This document shows positions 1 to 7,271 of a stretch of 28,416 bases of DNA, piece after piece (positions within the stretch are counted from its first letter, which is position 1; the number at the start of each line of letters is the position of its first letter). This stretch comes from CASQEL01 sp036655975. Its GTDB lineage: Bacteria > Desulfobacterota > Desulfovibrionia > Desulfovibrionales > Desulfovibrionaceae. A program made the translations under genes and the position numbers. The notes beneath the pieces are model-generated. The model did no database searches. It was not told the origin of the DNA and worked only from the letters and a program-made list of their open reading frames with translations. Where the stretch lies: contig JAVVPD010000024.1 of NCBI GenBank assembly GCA_036655975.1, positions 1 to 28,416 of the forward strand, written 5' to 3'.

Positions 1-95
1 ATCGTAACCCCGATTTAGCCTCACATATCAGTGTGGAAAATTACGAAACCTTGGAGCGGGTGCTGCGTGCAGGCCCTTTGCACACACAGGCGTAG
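1..95 (+). CDS. C-terminal end of an unidentified protein (partial)
   Basis: An open frame (codons in phase with position 3) enters from the left edge and stops at TAG 93-95. It gives about 30 residues, ending ...VLRAGPLHTQA. The visible part reads as a charged helix (ISVENYETLERVL), as found at the end of many cytoplasmic enzymes. It is too short to assign to a family. It lies on the same strand as the downstream yggT-like gene but is separated from it by about 200 bp, so a shared transcript is uncertain. Confidence 0.55.
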   Translation, partial: RNPDLASHISVENYETLERVLRAGPLHTQA

Positions 96-293
96 GAGCT
101 TTTTTTTGCTTGCTTATCAGGCTGCACAGTGGAAGTATTTGTGCTGTGCAACAGAGGCCGCAGAGGCACCGCGCTGAAGGGCTTAGGAAACGCTGGCTTT
201 ATTTGCGTGTTGTTTGTATACTTAGTGCTGTTAGCTGGCCGCGCAATGCGGGTAGCGCGTCATATCGTTATGTAAAAAAGTGTCGGAGAGTTT
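96..293 (+). other. intergenic stretch without a convincing gene
   Basis: This 198-bp stretch holds a run of eight T at 100-107 just after the upstream stop codon. The only hairpin before it is a weak 5-bp stem (GTGCA/TGCAC, 67-83), so termination here is doubtful. A GTG-started frame (129-276, about 48 codons) with one hydrophobic segment is open, but it has no Shine-Dalgarno sequence and resembles no family I know. I do not call it a gene. Confidence 0.4.
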
Positions 294-596
294 ATGATAA
301 TTTTTGCCAACACGCTGTCTGCCATTGCCATTGTGGCAGGAGTATTGCTCAAACTGTATTTTTGGGTTGTGGTTATTTCGGCCTTGCTCACGTGGGTACG
401 CCCCGATCCGTACAATCCTATTGTGCGAACCTTGCGTACCCTCACGGAGCCGGTGTATTATCGGATTCGTAAAGTTTTGCCCTTTACCTACGCCAGTGGA
501 ATTGATTTCTCGCCTCTTATTGTGCTGCTGGCTATTGAGTTGGTAGACAGGATTATTGTGGCTTCCATGCTGCAATATGCGGCAACCTTATTATAA
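294..596 (+). CDS. YggT family integral membrane protein
   Basis: This is a 100-residue protein with two hydrophobic segments (about residues 5-33 and 70-96) flanking a short polar loop. The loop carries the pattern SALLTWVRPDPYNPIV, typical of the YggT family, whose signature is a W-x-x-P-x-x-N-P-like motif after the first membrane segment. The length matches the single-repeat form of the family. The ATG follows a GGAG at 285-288. YggT proteins are small inner-membrane proteins of poorly defined role, linked in some bacteria to osmotic tolerance or cell division neighbourhoods. Here it precedes a DUF465-like gene and ilvBN on the same strand (52-bp gap to the next gene), so it may head that transcript. 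The family call is good; the cellular role is unknown. Confidence 0.85.
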   Translation: MIIFANTLSAIAIVAGVLLKLYFWVVVISALLTWVRPDPYNPIVRTLRTLTEPVYYRIRKVLPFTYASGIDFSPLIVLLAIELVDRIIVASMLQYAATLL

Positions 597-648
597 GGTG
601 CCTCAAGCATTGCGAGTTTAGCATACACTCAAACACAGGGAGTTACTT

Positions 649-879
649 ATGGAAGAACGTGAGATTCAACTACTTGAAAGGTTTGCCCCCCATGACCCTG
701 AGTTGAAAGAATTGTGGGATGACCATCTCCTGTACGAAAAGCAGGTGGACAAATTGGAAGCTAAAAATTTCCGTACTCCCACAGAAGAACAGACGCTGAG
801 ACAATTGAAAAAGCAAAAACTGGAAGGAAAAACCAAGTTTATGGCTATTCTGGACAGGCATCTGGCACAGGAGAAATAA
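649..879 (+). CDS. DUF465/YdcH-like small coiled-coil protein
   Basis: This is a 76-residue, highly charged, helical protein with no signal peptide. The run from PHDPELKELWDDH to the closing LKKQKLEGKTKFMAIL follows the DUF465 (YdcH-like) pattern: a first helix ending near a conserved H/Y, a short T-P-T-E-E linker, then a lysine-rich second helix starting LKKxKLxxK. The ATG follows GGGAG at good spacing. Its stop codon is directly abutted by the ilvB ATG, so the two are almost certainly co-transcribed and possibly translationally coupled. The function of the family is not established. The link to ilvB is positional only. Confidence 0.8.
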   Translation: MEEREIQLLERFAPHDPELKELWDDHLLYEKQVDKLEAKNFRTPTEEQTLRQLKKQKLEGKTKFMAILDRHLAQEK

Positions 880-2571
880 ATGGAAATGACCGGCGCACAA
901 ATTCTGCTTGAGGCGCTTACGCGGGAAGGTGTTGACGTTCTGTTCGGCTATCCGGGCGGGGCTGTTCTTGATATTTATGATGAACTTCCCCGTCATCAGA
1001 GCATTAAGCATGTGTTAGTCCGGCACGAGCAAGCTGCTGTCCATGCAGCCGATGGTTATGCCCGTGCCTCTGGTAAGGTGGGTGCGTGTCTTGTCACTTC
1101 AGGGCCCGGTGCGACAAATACGGTTACGGGCATAGCCACCGCATATTGTGATTCCATTCCCATGGTTGTGATTACGGGGCAGGTGCCGACAAAGCTCATC
1201 GGTAATGACGCTTTTCAGGAAGTGGATATTGTGGGTATCACCCGCCCTTGCACCAAACATAATTTTTTGGTCAAGGATATTACACAATTGACCACTATTC
1301 TCCGCCAAGCTTTTTTTCTGGCCCGCTCTGGTCGCCCCGGCCCTGTGCTTGTAGATTTTCCTAAAGACTTGATGCAGGCCCGCACGGAATTTGTGTGGCC
1401 GGAAAATGTGCACATGCGTAGTTATAATCCTACCTATCGGCCCAATTTGAATCAATTGCGCCGCAGTGTGGACGAGCTTGTGCAGGCTGAAAGGCCCTTG
1501 ATTCTTGCGGGGGGCGGGGTCATCATGTCCGACGCCGCCGAAGCTTTGGCGCGCCTTGCCCACGAATTGTGCATTCCGGTTACAGCCACCCTTATGGGTC
1601 TTGGCGCTTTCCCTGGTGATGACCCCCTATGGCACGGCATGGTGGGCATGCACGGCACCTACGCCGCCAACAAAGCTATCAACAATGCCGATGTTATTTT
1701 AGCTGTTGGGGCGCGCTTTGACGACCGCGTTACCAGCCGTATATCCGCTTTTGCCGCGCATGCGCGCATTGTTCATATTGACATCGACCCCACCTCCATC
1801 CGTAAAAATGTGGCTGTGGATGTGCCGGTGGTGGGCGATTGCCGTCAGGCTTTGGAAGGTATTCTGGAAATCGCCCATACCCGCAATGCCGAAAAAGATT
1901 GGGCGGGTGCTCATGCCGCATGGCTTGCCACGATTAATACTTGGAATGTTGAACAACCCCTCAGCTACACCGCAAACGGCCATATCAAGCCGCAGGCCGT
2001 GGTCGAAACGCTGCACCGCTTGACCAAGGGCAATGCCATTATCGCCACCGAGGTGGGGCAACACCAAATGTGGGCCGCGCAATTTTATACCTTTACCAAG
2101 CCGCGTACCCTGTTGACCTCGGGCGGCCTTGGTACCATGGGTTATGGTTTTCCCGCCGCCATTGGGGCGCAACTTGCTTTTCCCGACGCGCTGGTGGTAG
2201 ACCTTGCCGGTGACGGCTCCATTCAGATGAATATTCAAGAACTTGCCACCGCTGTGTACAATAAGTTGCCGATCAAAATTCTTATTTTGAACAATGGGCA
2301 TTTGGGCATGGTTCGCCAGTGGCAAGAGCTGTTTTATAACCATAATTATAGCCACACCAACATGGAAGCCCAACCGGATTTTGTGAAATTGGCCGAAGCC
2401 TACGGCGCTGAAGGCTACCGCATTTCTGAGGTGAACGATTTGGAAAGTACCCTCGCAAAGGCGCTGGCCTCGCCCCACACCGCTATCATTGACGTGATCG
2501 TGGAGCGCGAGGAAAATGTCTATCCCATAGTGCCCAGCGGTGCGGCTCTTGATGAAATGCTTTTGGTATAG
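880..2571 (+). CDS. ilvB: acetolactate synthase, large catalytic subunit
   Basis: This 563-residue thiamine-diphosphate enzyme makes 2-acetolactate or 2-aceto-2-hydroxybutyrate from pyruvate, the first shared step of valine, leucine and isoleucine synthesis in the cytoplasm. The N-terminal ThDP-binding domain shows FGYPGGAVLDIYDEL and the catalytic glutamate in VRHEQAAVHAADGYAR. The middle domain carries FAD-site-like sequence (VGARFDDRVT). The C-terminal domain has the ThDP/Mg motif GDGSIQMN...LNNGHLGMVRQWQ. Length is normal for the family. The ATG abuts the previous stop, and its Shine-Dalgarno (AGGAG) lies inside that gene. ilvN follows after 8 bp, which supports the biosynthetic IlvBN enzyme rather than another ThDP carboligase. 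Confidence 0.97.
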   Translation: MEMTGAQILLEALTREGVDVLFGYPGGAVLDIYDELPRHQSIKHVLVRHEQAAVHAADGYARASGKVGACLVTSGPGATNTVTGIATAYCDSIPMVVITGQVPTKLIGNDAFQEVDIVGITRPCTKHNFLVKDITQLTTILRQAFFLARSGRPGPVLVDFPKDLMQARTEFVWPENVHMRSYNPTYRPNLNQLRRSVDELVQAERPLILAGGGVIMSDAAEALARLAHELCIPVTATLMGLGAFPGDDPLWHGMVGMHGTYAANKAINNADVILAVGARFDDRVTSRISAFAAHARIVHIDIDPTSIRKNVAVDVPVVGDCRQALEGILEIAHTRNAEKDWAGAHAAWLATINTWNVEQPLSYTANGHIKPQAVVETLHRLTKGNAIIATEVGQHQMWAAQFYTFTKPRTLLTSGGLGTMGYGFPAAIGAQLAFPDALVVDLAGDGSIQMNIQELATAVYNKLPIKILILNNGHLGMVRQWQELFYNHNYSHTNMEAQPDFVKLAEAYGAEGYRISEVNDLESTLAKALASPHTAIIDVIVEREENVYPIVPSGAALDEMLLV

Positions 2572-2579
2572 GAGGAGCA

Positions 2580-3071
2580 ATGCGACACGTTCTTTCAGTG
2601 CTTGTAGAAAATGAGCCGGGGGTGCTTTCCCGCGTGGCTGGCCTGTTTAGCGGGCGTGGCTTCAATATTGAATCTCTTAACGTGGCTCCCACCCTCGAAG
2701 AGGGCGTTTCCCACATGACCATTGCCACCCACGGTGATGAGCAAATTATTGAACAAATAATTAAGCAATTACGCAAGCTTATTACTGTTATCAAGGTTGT
2801 TGATTTTTCTGACCTTTCCGCTGTGGAACGCGAAATGATGTTTCTTAAAGTTCACGCAGAGGGCCCCTTGCGCGGTGAAATTTTACGCACTGTAGAAATT
2901 TTTCGCTGCAAAGTGGTGGATGTGAGCCTGACAGAAATCACCATTGAAGCCACCGGCGACCATAATAAATTGGACGCTATTCTCAATTTGATGCAAAAAT
3001 TTGGCATCAAAGAAATAGCCCGCACCGGAACCGTGGCCATGCGCCGTTCCATGCAAGCACAAGATGTTTAG
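2580..3071 (+). CDS. ilvN: acetolactate synthase, small regulatory subunit
   Basis: This 163-residue protein is the regulatory partner of IlvB. An N-terminal ACT domain (about residues 2-76) opens with HVLSVLVENEPGVLSRVAGL and continues with RGFNIESLNV, the usual site for valine feedback binding. The C-terminal half (about 84-160) matches the ALS small-subunit domain, with EIFRCKVVDVS and FGIKEIARTGTVAMRR. Length is typical of the long bacterial IlvN/IlvH type. The start follows a strong GGAGG 8 bp after the ilvB stop, so the subunits are made from one mRNA. A hairpin terminator follows, separating this pair from ilvC. Confidence 0.97.
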   Translation: MRHVLSVLVENEPGVLSRVAGLFSGRGFNIESLNVAPTLEEGVSHMTIATHGDEQIIEQIIKQLRKLITVIKVVDFSDLSAVEREMMFLKVHAEGPLRGEILRTVEIFRCKVVDVSLTEITIEATGDHNKLDAILNLMQKFGIKEIARTGTVAMRRSMQAQDV

Positions 3072-3081
3072 TTGAAGCTCC

Positions 3082-3116
3082 AAACGTGCACGGCTTTTTT
3101 GCTGTGCACGTTTTTT
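3082..3116 (+). terminator. hairpin terminator between ilvN and ilvC
   Basis: A 13-bp stem (3082-3094 with 3101-3113, one G-U pair) closes a TTTTTT loop and runs into a T tract ending at 3116. It lies 11 bp after the ilvN stop and about 40 bp before the ilvC start. It should end or attenuate the ilvBN transcript, so ilvC is expected to have its own promoter or to depend on read-through. Confidence 0.85.
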
Positions 3117-3157
3117 GCCATAGTTCTCATTTACCCCAAAACCTATAGAGGATTATC

Positions 3158-4147
3158 ATGAAAGTGTATTACGACAAGGATGCTGATCTGACGCTTTTGA
3201 AAAATAAAACCGTTGCCATTATCGGTTACGGGAGTCAGGGCCACGCCCATGCTCAGAATCTGCGCGATTCCGGCATCAAAGTGGTTGTAGGCCAGCGTCC
3301 CGGCAGCGCCAATTATGAACTTGCCAAGGAACACGGCTTTAGCCCCGTGTCCGCCGCAGAAGCCGCTGCCCAAGGTGACTTGATCATGATTCTGCTGCCT
3401 GATCAGGTGCAGGCCGATGTCTACAAGCAGGACATCAAGCCGCATCTGACGGCTGGCAAAGCCTTGCTGTTTGCCCATGGCTTTAATATCCATTTTGGTC
3501 AGATTGAAGCCCCCAAGGATGTGGACGTGTTCCTCATCGCCCCCAAGGGCCCAGGCCACCTTGTGCGCCGCACCTTCATCGAAGGCGGCGGGGTGCCTTG
3601 CCTTGTGGCCATTCATCAGGACGCCACCGGCGACTCTTTGAAAAAAGCGCTGGCCTATGCCAAGGGTATTGGTGGCGCGCGTTCTGGCGTGATTGAAACC
3701 ACCTTCCGTGAAGAAACCGAAACCGATCTCTTTGGCGAACAGGCGGTTTTGTGCGGCGGTTTGAGCGCCCTGATCAAGGCCGGCTTTGAAACGCTTGTGG
3801 AAGCTGGTTATCAGCCCGAAATGGCCTATTTTGAATGCCTCCATGAAGTCAAATTGATTGTTGACCTCATCTATGAAGGCGGTCTTGCCAGGATGCGCTA
3901 TTCTATTAGCGATACCGCTGAATACGGCGATTATGTCACCGGCCCCCGCATCATCAATGACGATACAAAAAAAGAAATGAAGCGTGTGCTCACTGAAATC
4001 CAAAACGGTACTTTTGCCCGTAATTTTATTCTTGAACACCGCGCGGGCTACCCCATGTTTAAGGCGACGCGCCGCTTGCAGGCCGAACACCCCATTGAAG
4101 AAGTGGGTACCCGCCTGCGCGGCATGATGCCGTGGCTGAAAAAGTAA
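3158..4147 (+). CDS. ilvC: ketol-acid reductoisomerase (class I)
   Basis: This 329-residue enzyme isomerises and reduces the IlvBN products to dihydroxy acids for valine and isoleucine. The N-terminal Rossmann domain has GYGSQGHAHAQNLRDSG at about 23-39. The knotted C-terminal domain keeps the acid cluster of the metal site (DLFGEQAVLCGG, EVKLIVDLIYEGG) and SISDTAEYGDY. Length fits the short class I form. The nucleotide-specificity loop (residues 46-53, QRPGSANY) has Asn52 where NADPH-dependent relatives usually have a second Ser; see findings. The ATG follows AGAGGA. It sits downstream of the ilvN terminator, which suggests a separate expression level from ilvBN. Confidence 0.97.
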   Translation: MKVYYDKDADLTLLKNKTVAIIGYGSQGHAHAQNLRDSGIKVVVGQRPGSANYELAKEHGFSPVSAAEAAAQGDLIMILLPDQVQADVYKQDIKPHLTAGKALLFAHGFNIHFGQIEAPKDVDVFLIAPKGPGHLVRRTFIEGGGVPCLVAIHQDATGDSLKKALAYAKGIGGARSGVIETTFREETETDLFGEQAVLCGGLSALIKAGFETLVEAGYQPEMAYFECLHEVKLIVDLIYEGGLARMRYSISDTAEYGDYVTGPRIINDDTKKEMKRVLTEIQNGTFARNFILEHRAGYPMFKATRRLQAEHPIEEVGTRLRGMMPWLKK

Positions 4148-4163
4148 GAAAAAATTGTGTAGA

Positions 4164-4225
4164 CGGGGGGGCAAAGCAGGGCGCTGCCCTGCACCCACAA
4201 GGGGCCTGAGGCCCCGTGACCCCCG
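4164..4225. repeat. G/C-rich compound palindrome (REP-like)
   Basis: Just after ilvC lies a compact G/C-rich block made of nested palindromes. There is a 7-bp hairpin at 4176-4192 (GCAGGGC/GCCCTGC), a second at 4201-4215 (GGGGCC/GGCCCC), and outer G-run/C-run arms (4165-4171 against 4220-4224). Its composition is far richer in G+C than the flanking sequence and it has no coding frame. This is the build of dispersed intergenic REP-type elements. No second copy lies in the window, so the repeat status is inferred. Confidence 0.5.
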
Positions 4226-4246
4226 ATGACGTGCCTACTGAAATAC

Positions 4247-4300
4247 ATGCAGGTTTTCCCCCTAAGAGATGTACAAGGGAGAAGGCCTGCATATTTTATC
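4247..4300 (+). terminator. long hairpin with T-rich tail after ilvC
   Basis: An outer stem ATGCAGG/CCTGCAT (4247-4253 with 4286-4292) encloses a second, imperfect stem (TTCCCCCT against AGGGAGAA). The sequence ATATTTTATC follows immediately. It is the best candidate for the end of the ilvC transcript. Because a possible leader ORF begins 16 bp further on, an attenuator role for the following genes cannot be excluded. Confidence 0.55.
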
Positions 4301-4315
4301 ATATAAGGACGCTTT

Positions 4316-4411
4316 ATGGGACAGGGGCTTGAGATTTCTGTCGGAATAGGGGGCGGAATAGGGGCCGGAAAAGAGGCTGGGGAAAGGCGGGTTTTTGGGG
4401 GAAAAATATAA
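4316..4411 (+). CDS. possible 31-residue glycine-rich leader ORF
   Basis: An ATG at 4316 has an AAGGA at suitable spacing (4305-4309) and opens a 31-codon frame whose TAA lies 12 bp before the alcohol dehydrogenase ATG. The Shine-Dalgarno of that gene begins right after this stop. The peptide is rich in glycine (core GIGGGIGAGKEAGE) because the DNA is G-rich and contains a tandem GGAATAGGGG(G/C)C repeat. It could be a small protein, a leader that couples translation to the dehydrogenase, or a chance frame. It matches no family I recognise. Confidence 0.25.
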   Translation: MGQGLEISVGIGGGIGAGKEAGERRVFGGKI

Positions 4412-4423
4412 AAGGAGATATAT

Positions 4424-5602
4424 ATGCTAGAATTTAAGTATTTTATGCCGACTAAGATTATTTTTGGCGCAGGAAAATTGGCGGAATTGGCAAAGGCCCA
4501 ATTGCCGGGGGTAAAACCTCTTGTGGTGACCTCGGCGGGGGGGTCTATGCGGCGTTCGGGTACGCTGGAGAGGGTGCTGCACTACTTGCAGGCCAATGGC
4601 TGTAGGCCGGTGCTGTACGAAAAAATTGCGCCCAATCCAGTGCTTGAAAGCGTAGACGCCGGTGCGGAACTGGCGCGTAAAGAAGGCTGTGATTTTGTGG
4701 TAGGTTTGGGGGGGGGCAGCCCCATTGACGCGGCTAAGGCCATTGCAACCACGGCAGCCAATGGCGGAAGCTATTGGGATTTCATCGGCAGTGGCAGCGG
4801 TAAGGGCAAGAGCTTGAGCGTTCCGGCCTTGCCTTTGATTGCCATTCCCACCACGGCGGGCACGGGCACAGAAGCTGACCCATGGTGTGTGATTACCCGC
4901 ACCCAAACCAAGGAAAAAACCGGCTGGGGGCACGATTCCACTTTTCCGGTCTTGTCCATTGTGGATCCGGAATTGATGCTTACAGTGCCTCCGCAGGTAA
5001 CAGCCATGACGGGTATGGACGCTTTTTTTCACAGTGTGGAAGCTTACCTCGCAACCTGCCACCAGCCTGCCAGTGATTTGTTGGCTTTGGAAGCTGTGCA
5101 ATTGATAGCGCAATTTTTGCCCCGCGCGGTACAGGACGGCAAAGATATTGAGGCCCGCACCCAAGTGGCTTGGGCCAGTACGGCGGCGGGTTTGTGTGAA
5201 TCGTATTCTTCGTGCATCGCTCATCATTCCATGGAGCATTCTCTCAGCGCTTTCAGTCCCCATTTGCCGCACGGTGCCGGGCTAACCATGCAGAGTTTGC
5301 CTTTCTTAACGGTGATGGCTCAGGCTTTGCCCGAACGCTGTGCGCGTCTGGCGGCTGCCATGGGAGCGGACGTGAGCGAGGAAGTGCCTGCCAAGCGTGG
5401 GCTATTGTTTGTGGCCCGCCTGAAGCAATTGATTAAGTCTGTGGGTTTGGCTGATTTGAAGCTGAGTGATTACGGCTTAAAGCCAGAAATGGCAGACGAA
5501 TTGGCCGAAAATGCCTTTTACGCCATGGGGGGGCTGTTTGAGATTACGCCCGTGAAATTAAGCAAAGCGGACGTGGCGGAAATTTTTCGTAAAGCCTTTT
5601 AG
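4424..5602 (+). CDS. iron-containing (group III) alcohol dehydrogenase
   Basis: This 392-residue cytoplasmic NAD(P)-dependent dehydrogenase acts on short alcohols and aldehydes. The N-terminal dinucleotide domain has FGAGKLAEL and the GLGGGSPIDAAKAI motif near residue 95. The helical C-terminal domain supplies the metal ligands: Asp and His in TGMDAFFHSVEAY, His in HHSMEHSLSAF, and His in SPHLPHGAG. This is the full D-H-H-H set expected for iron-dependent members. Length is typical. The start follows AAAGGAGA. The substrate cannot be read from sequence; ethanol or butanol dehydrogenase is the usual annotation. It converges on hysA, with a hairpin terminator between them. Confidence 0.92.
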   Translation: MLEFKYFMPTKIIFGAGKLAELAKAQLPGVKPLVVTSAGGSMRRSGTLERVLHYLQANGCRPVLYEKIAPNPVLESVDAGAELARKEGCDFVVGLGGGSPIDAAKAIATTAANGGSYWDFIGSGSGKGKSLSVPALPLIAIPTTAGTGTEADPWCVITRTQTKEKTGWGHDSTFPVLSIVDPELMLTVPPQVTAMTGMDAFFHSVEAYLATCHQPASDLLALEAVQLIAQFLPRAVQDGKDIEARTQVAWASTAAGLCESYSSCIAHHSMEHSLSAFSPHLPHGAGLTMQSLPFLTVMAQALPERCARLAAAMGADVSEEVPAKRGLLFVARLKQLIKSVGLADLKLSDYGLKPEMADELAENAFYAMGGLFEITPVKLSKADVAEIFRKAF

Positions 5603-5617
5603 AGCATTTTGCTATTG
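5600..5617 (+). repeat. 18-bp dispersed repeat, copy 1 (starts at adh stop codon)
   Basis: The sequence TAGAGCATTTTGCTATTG begins with the dehydrogenase stop codon itself. It recurs at the stop codon of ugd (15336-15353, one difference) and in inverted orientation after dnaA (21015-21032, one difference). It contains a small AGCA-TTT-TGCT hairpin. Confidence 0.7.
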
Positions 5618-5628
5618 GCCAAGCCTTG

Positions 5629-5678
5629 AAAAAACTTTTTGGGGGCGGGAACTTTTGTACAAAGTTTCCGCCCCCAAA
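5629..5678 (-). terminator. terminator of the hysBA transcript (convergent with adh)
   Basis: A nearly perfect 18-bp stem (5638-5655 with 5661-5678, one G-U pair, 5-nt loop) lies between the converging adh and hysA genes. On the minus strand it is followed by TTTTTT (5634-5629), the arrangement of an intrinsic terminator for hysA. It begins 12 bp after the true hysA stop at 5690, which itself supports the extended reading of hysA. The plus-strand side lacks a T tract, so adh may be terminated less efficiently. Confidence 0.85.
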
Positions 5679-5689
5679 TCAGTATATAC

Positions 5690-7180
5690 TTATATGTCAA
5701 GAACGGTGACATTGCCGCTTTCTGCGTGCAGCACGTGCACGGCGCAGCCCAGTCACGGGTCAAAGGAGCGGATGAGCCGCCCCACGTTTACGGGGTTTGC
5801 CACATCGGGCACTTCAATACCGATGAGGGCTTGTTCAACCGCGCCGCGTTTTCCGGCATCGTCGCGGGGGTTGCAGTTCCACAGGGTTGCGGACACAATT
5901 TGATAATTATCAATTTTTTGGTCTTTTACCTTGAGGTAGTGAATCAACGAACCACGGGGGGCTTCGGTGCAGCCGAAGCCTTCGGCGGCGGCGGGAATTT
6001 CAAAGCCGGTCCACGTTTCCTTGTCGGGCTGTACTTCCTTGAGCCACGCCTGCACGGCGTCGGCAATAATGAGGGATTCTTCAGCGCGGGCCACATGGCG
6101 GCCCATGATGGAAAAGGCGGTTTCTTTGCCAATGTCGCGGAAGTTCTTCGCGTCCAAGCCAAAATGCTCTTTGAGCATTTTGCGGCCCACTTCGGACAAG
6201 GGCGGGTTGGCAACCCACATGCGAGCCAAGGGGCCCACTTCCATGGCGTTGCCGCCATAGCGGGAGGCTTTGACAAAGCTGTAGGCACCTTCTTTGTCGG
6301 GGGCGGGCACGGTTTCGCCCTTGCTGAACGGTTTACCCGTTGTTTTGTCATCAAACCATGAATATTTTACGTCTTCGGTGATTTGCAAGGGGTCAAAGGG
6401 CAGGTCACGGCCTTCCATGTAGATACCGGGTTTGAACAGGAAGTTCTTGCCGGAATCGTCCAAGGGGAACACGCCGAAACACGAGCAATTCATGTAGCCT
6501 TGCCCTTGTGTGAACAGATCTTTGTACAGAGAGCCTACGGTATAGACCACGGGCAGGTATTTGTTGGCAACAAAGTCGCGCACTTTTTTGAAGCGGGCGG
6601 CGTATTCAACAATAGTTTCTTTGGTGGGAATTTGCGTGGTTCCACCGGGCACAATGCCGTGCACATGGGGCATACGCCCGCCAAAGATTGCCACCATTTC
6701 GTGAGCAATGCGGCGCACTTCAAGGGCTTCAATGTATTGGTCAACACCGATTTGGTTAATCTTTTCGGGCAAGCGCAAGTCTGGTTGGGCAAAGCGCGGC
6801 ACAAAGGGAGCCGTGTCTGGGCCTTTTACAAAGTCCAGTGCCGTCAGATGATAAAAGTGCAGCACGTGTGATTGCAGGTAGTTGGCCCCCAAAATCAGGT
6901 TACGGGTCAGCCGTGCATTGGGCGTCACTTTAATTTTAAAGGCGTTTTCTTGTGCTAAAGACGAGGCGTTTGCGTGAGAAGTTGGGCAAACACCGCAGAT
7001 ACGTTGAACTATTTGGGTAGAGTCGCGCGGGTCGCGACCTTTGAGGATGGTTTCAAAACCACGGTACATGCCGCCGGAAAGGTGCGCGTCAACAACCTTA
7101 CCATTTTCGACGACCACTTCAGCTTTGAGGTGACCTTCAATACGGGTTACCGGATCTATGGCGATAGTAGCCTTAGCCAT
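5690..7180 (-). CDS. hysA: [NiFeSe] hydrogenase large subunit, selenoprotein (UGA = Sec476)
   Basis: This catalytic subunit of a periplasmic hydrogenase oxidises or produces H2 and passes electrons to HysB and then cytochrome c3. The N-terminal nickel ligands are in RICGVCPTSH (Cys62, Cys65). After SFDP the frame meets TGA at 5755-5753, but it continues with LGCAVHVLHAESGNVTVLDI and stops at TAA 5692-5690. The result is DPULGCAVH, in which Sec476 and Cys479 are the other two nickel ligands, as in known Desulfovibrio HysA. Total length is 496. A maturation protease is expected to cut after His482, releasing 14 residues. A SECIS-like hairpin follows the UGA. The start has AAGGAGG. The gene lies 91 bp after hysB. 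Stopping at the UGA would give a non-functional protein, so the recoded reading is strongly preferred. Confidence 0.96.
5722..5747 (-). promoter_or_regulatory. bacterial SECIS-like hairpin for hysA
   Basis: In the mRNA, nucleotides 6-31 after the UGA can fold as CUGC, a bulged GCC, GUGCA, loop CGUGC, then UGCAC-GCAG. The apical loop contains GU at nucleotides 19-20 after the UGA, almost the same place as the GU of the E. coli fdhF SECIS loop that binds SelB. Position and shape therefore fit a functional selenocysteine insertion element inside the coding sequence. The folding was done by eye. Confidence 0.75.
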
Positions 7181-7271
7181 GTATGCCTCCTTGTACCAAT
7201 ACGGGTTTTACGCGGGTTTTATGCCCCTAGGCCCGGATATTGATTACTCTTGAATGTTGGAACCAAGCGTA

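Noticed and set aside
110..472. 120-codon frame overlapping the start of the YggT gene.
   Set aside because: It has an unlikely amino-acid composition, no family match, and overlaps a good gene in another frame.
1699..2580. Long open frame antisense to ilvB.
   Set aside because: It overlaps a clear acetolactate synthase gene completely, matches no family, and is a codon-bias shadow.
3143..4198. 351-codon open frame antisense to ilvC.
   Set aside because: It mirrors ilvC almost base for base and has no recognisable domain.
5639..6361. 240-codon plus-strand open frame over the end of hysA.
   Set aside because: It is antisense to a well-supported hydrogenase gene and starts inside a terminator stem.
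5753..7180. hysA ending at the TGA as a 475-residue protein or a pseudogene.
   Set aside because: The downstream frame matches the known [NiFeSe] C-terminus residue by residue, and the Sec and Cys in DPUxxC are required nickel ligands.
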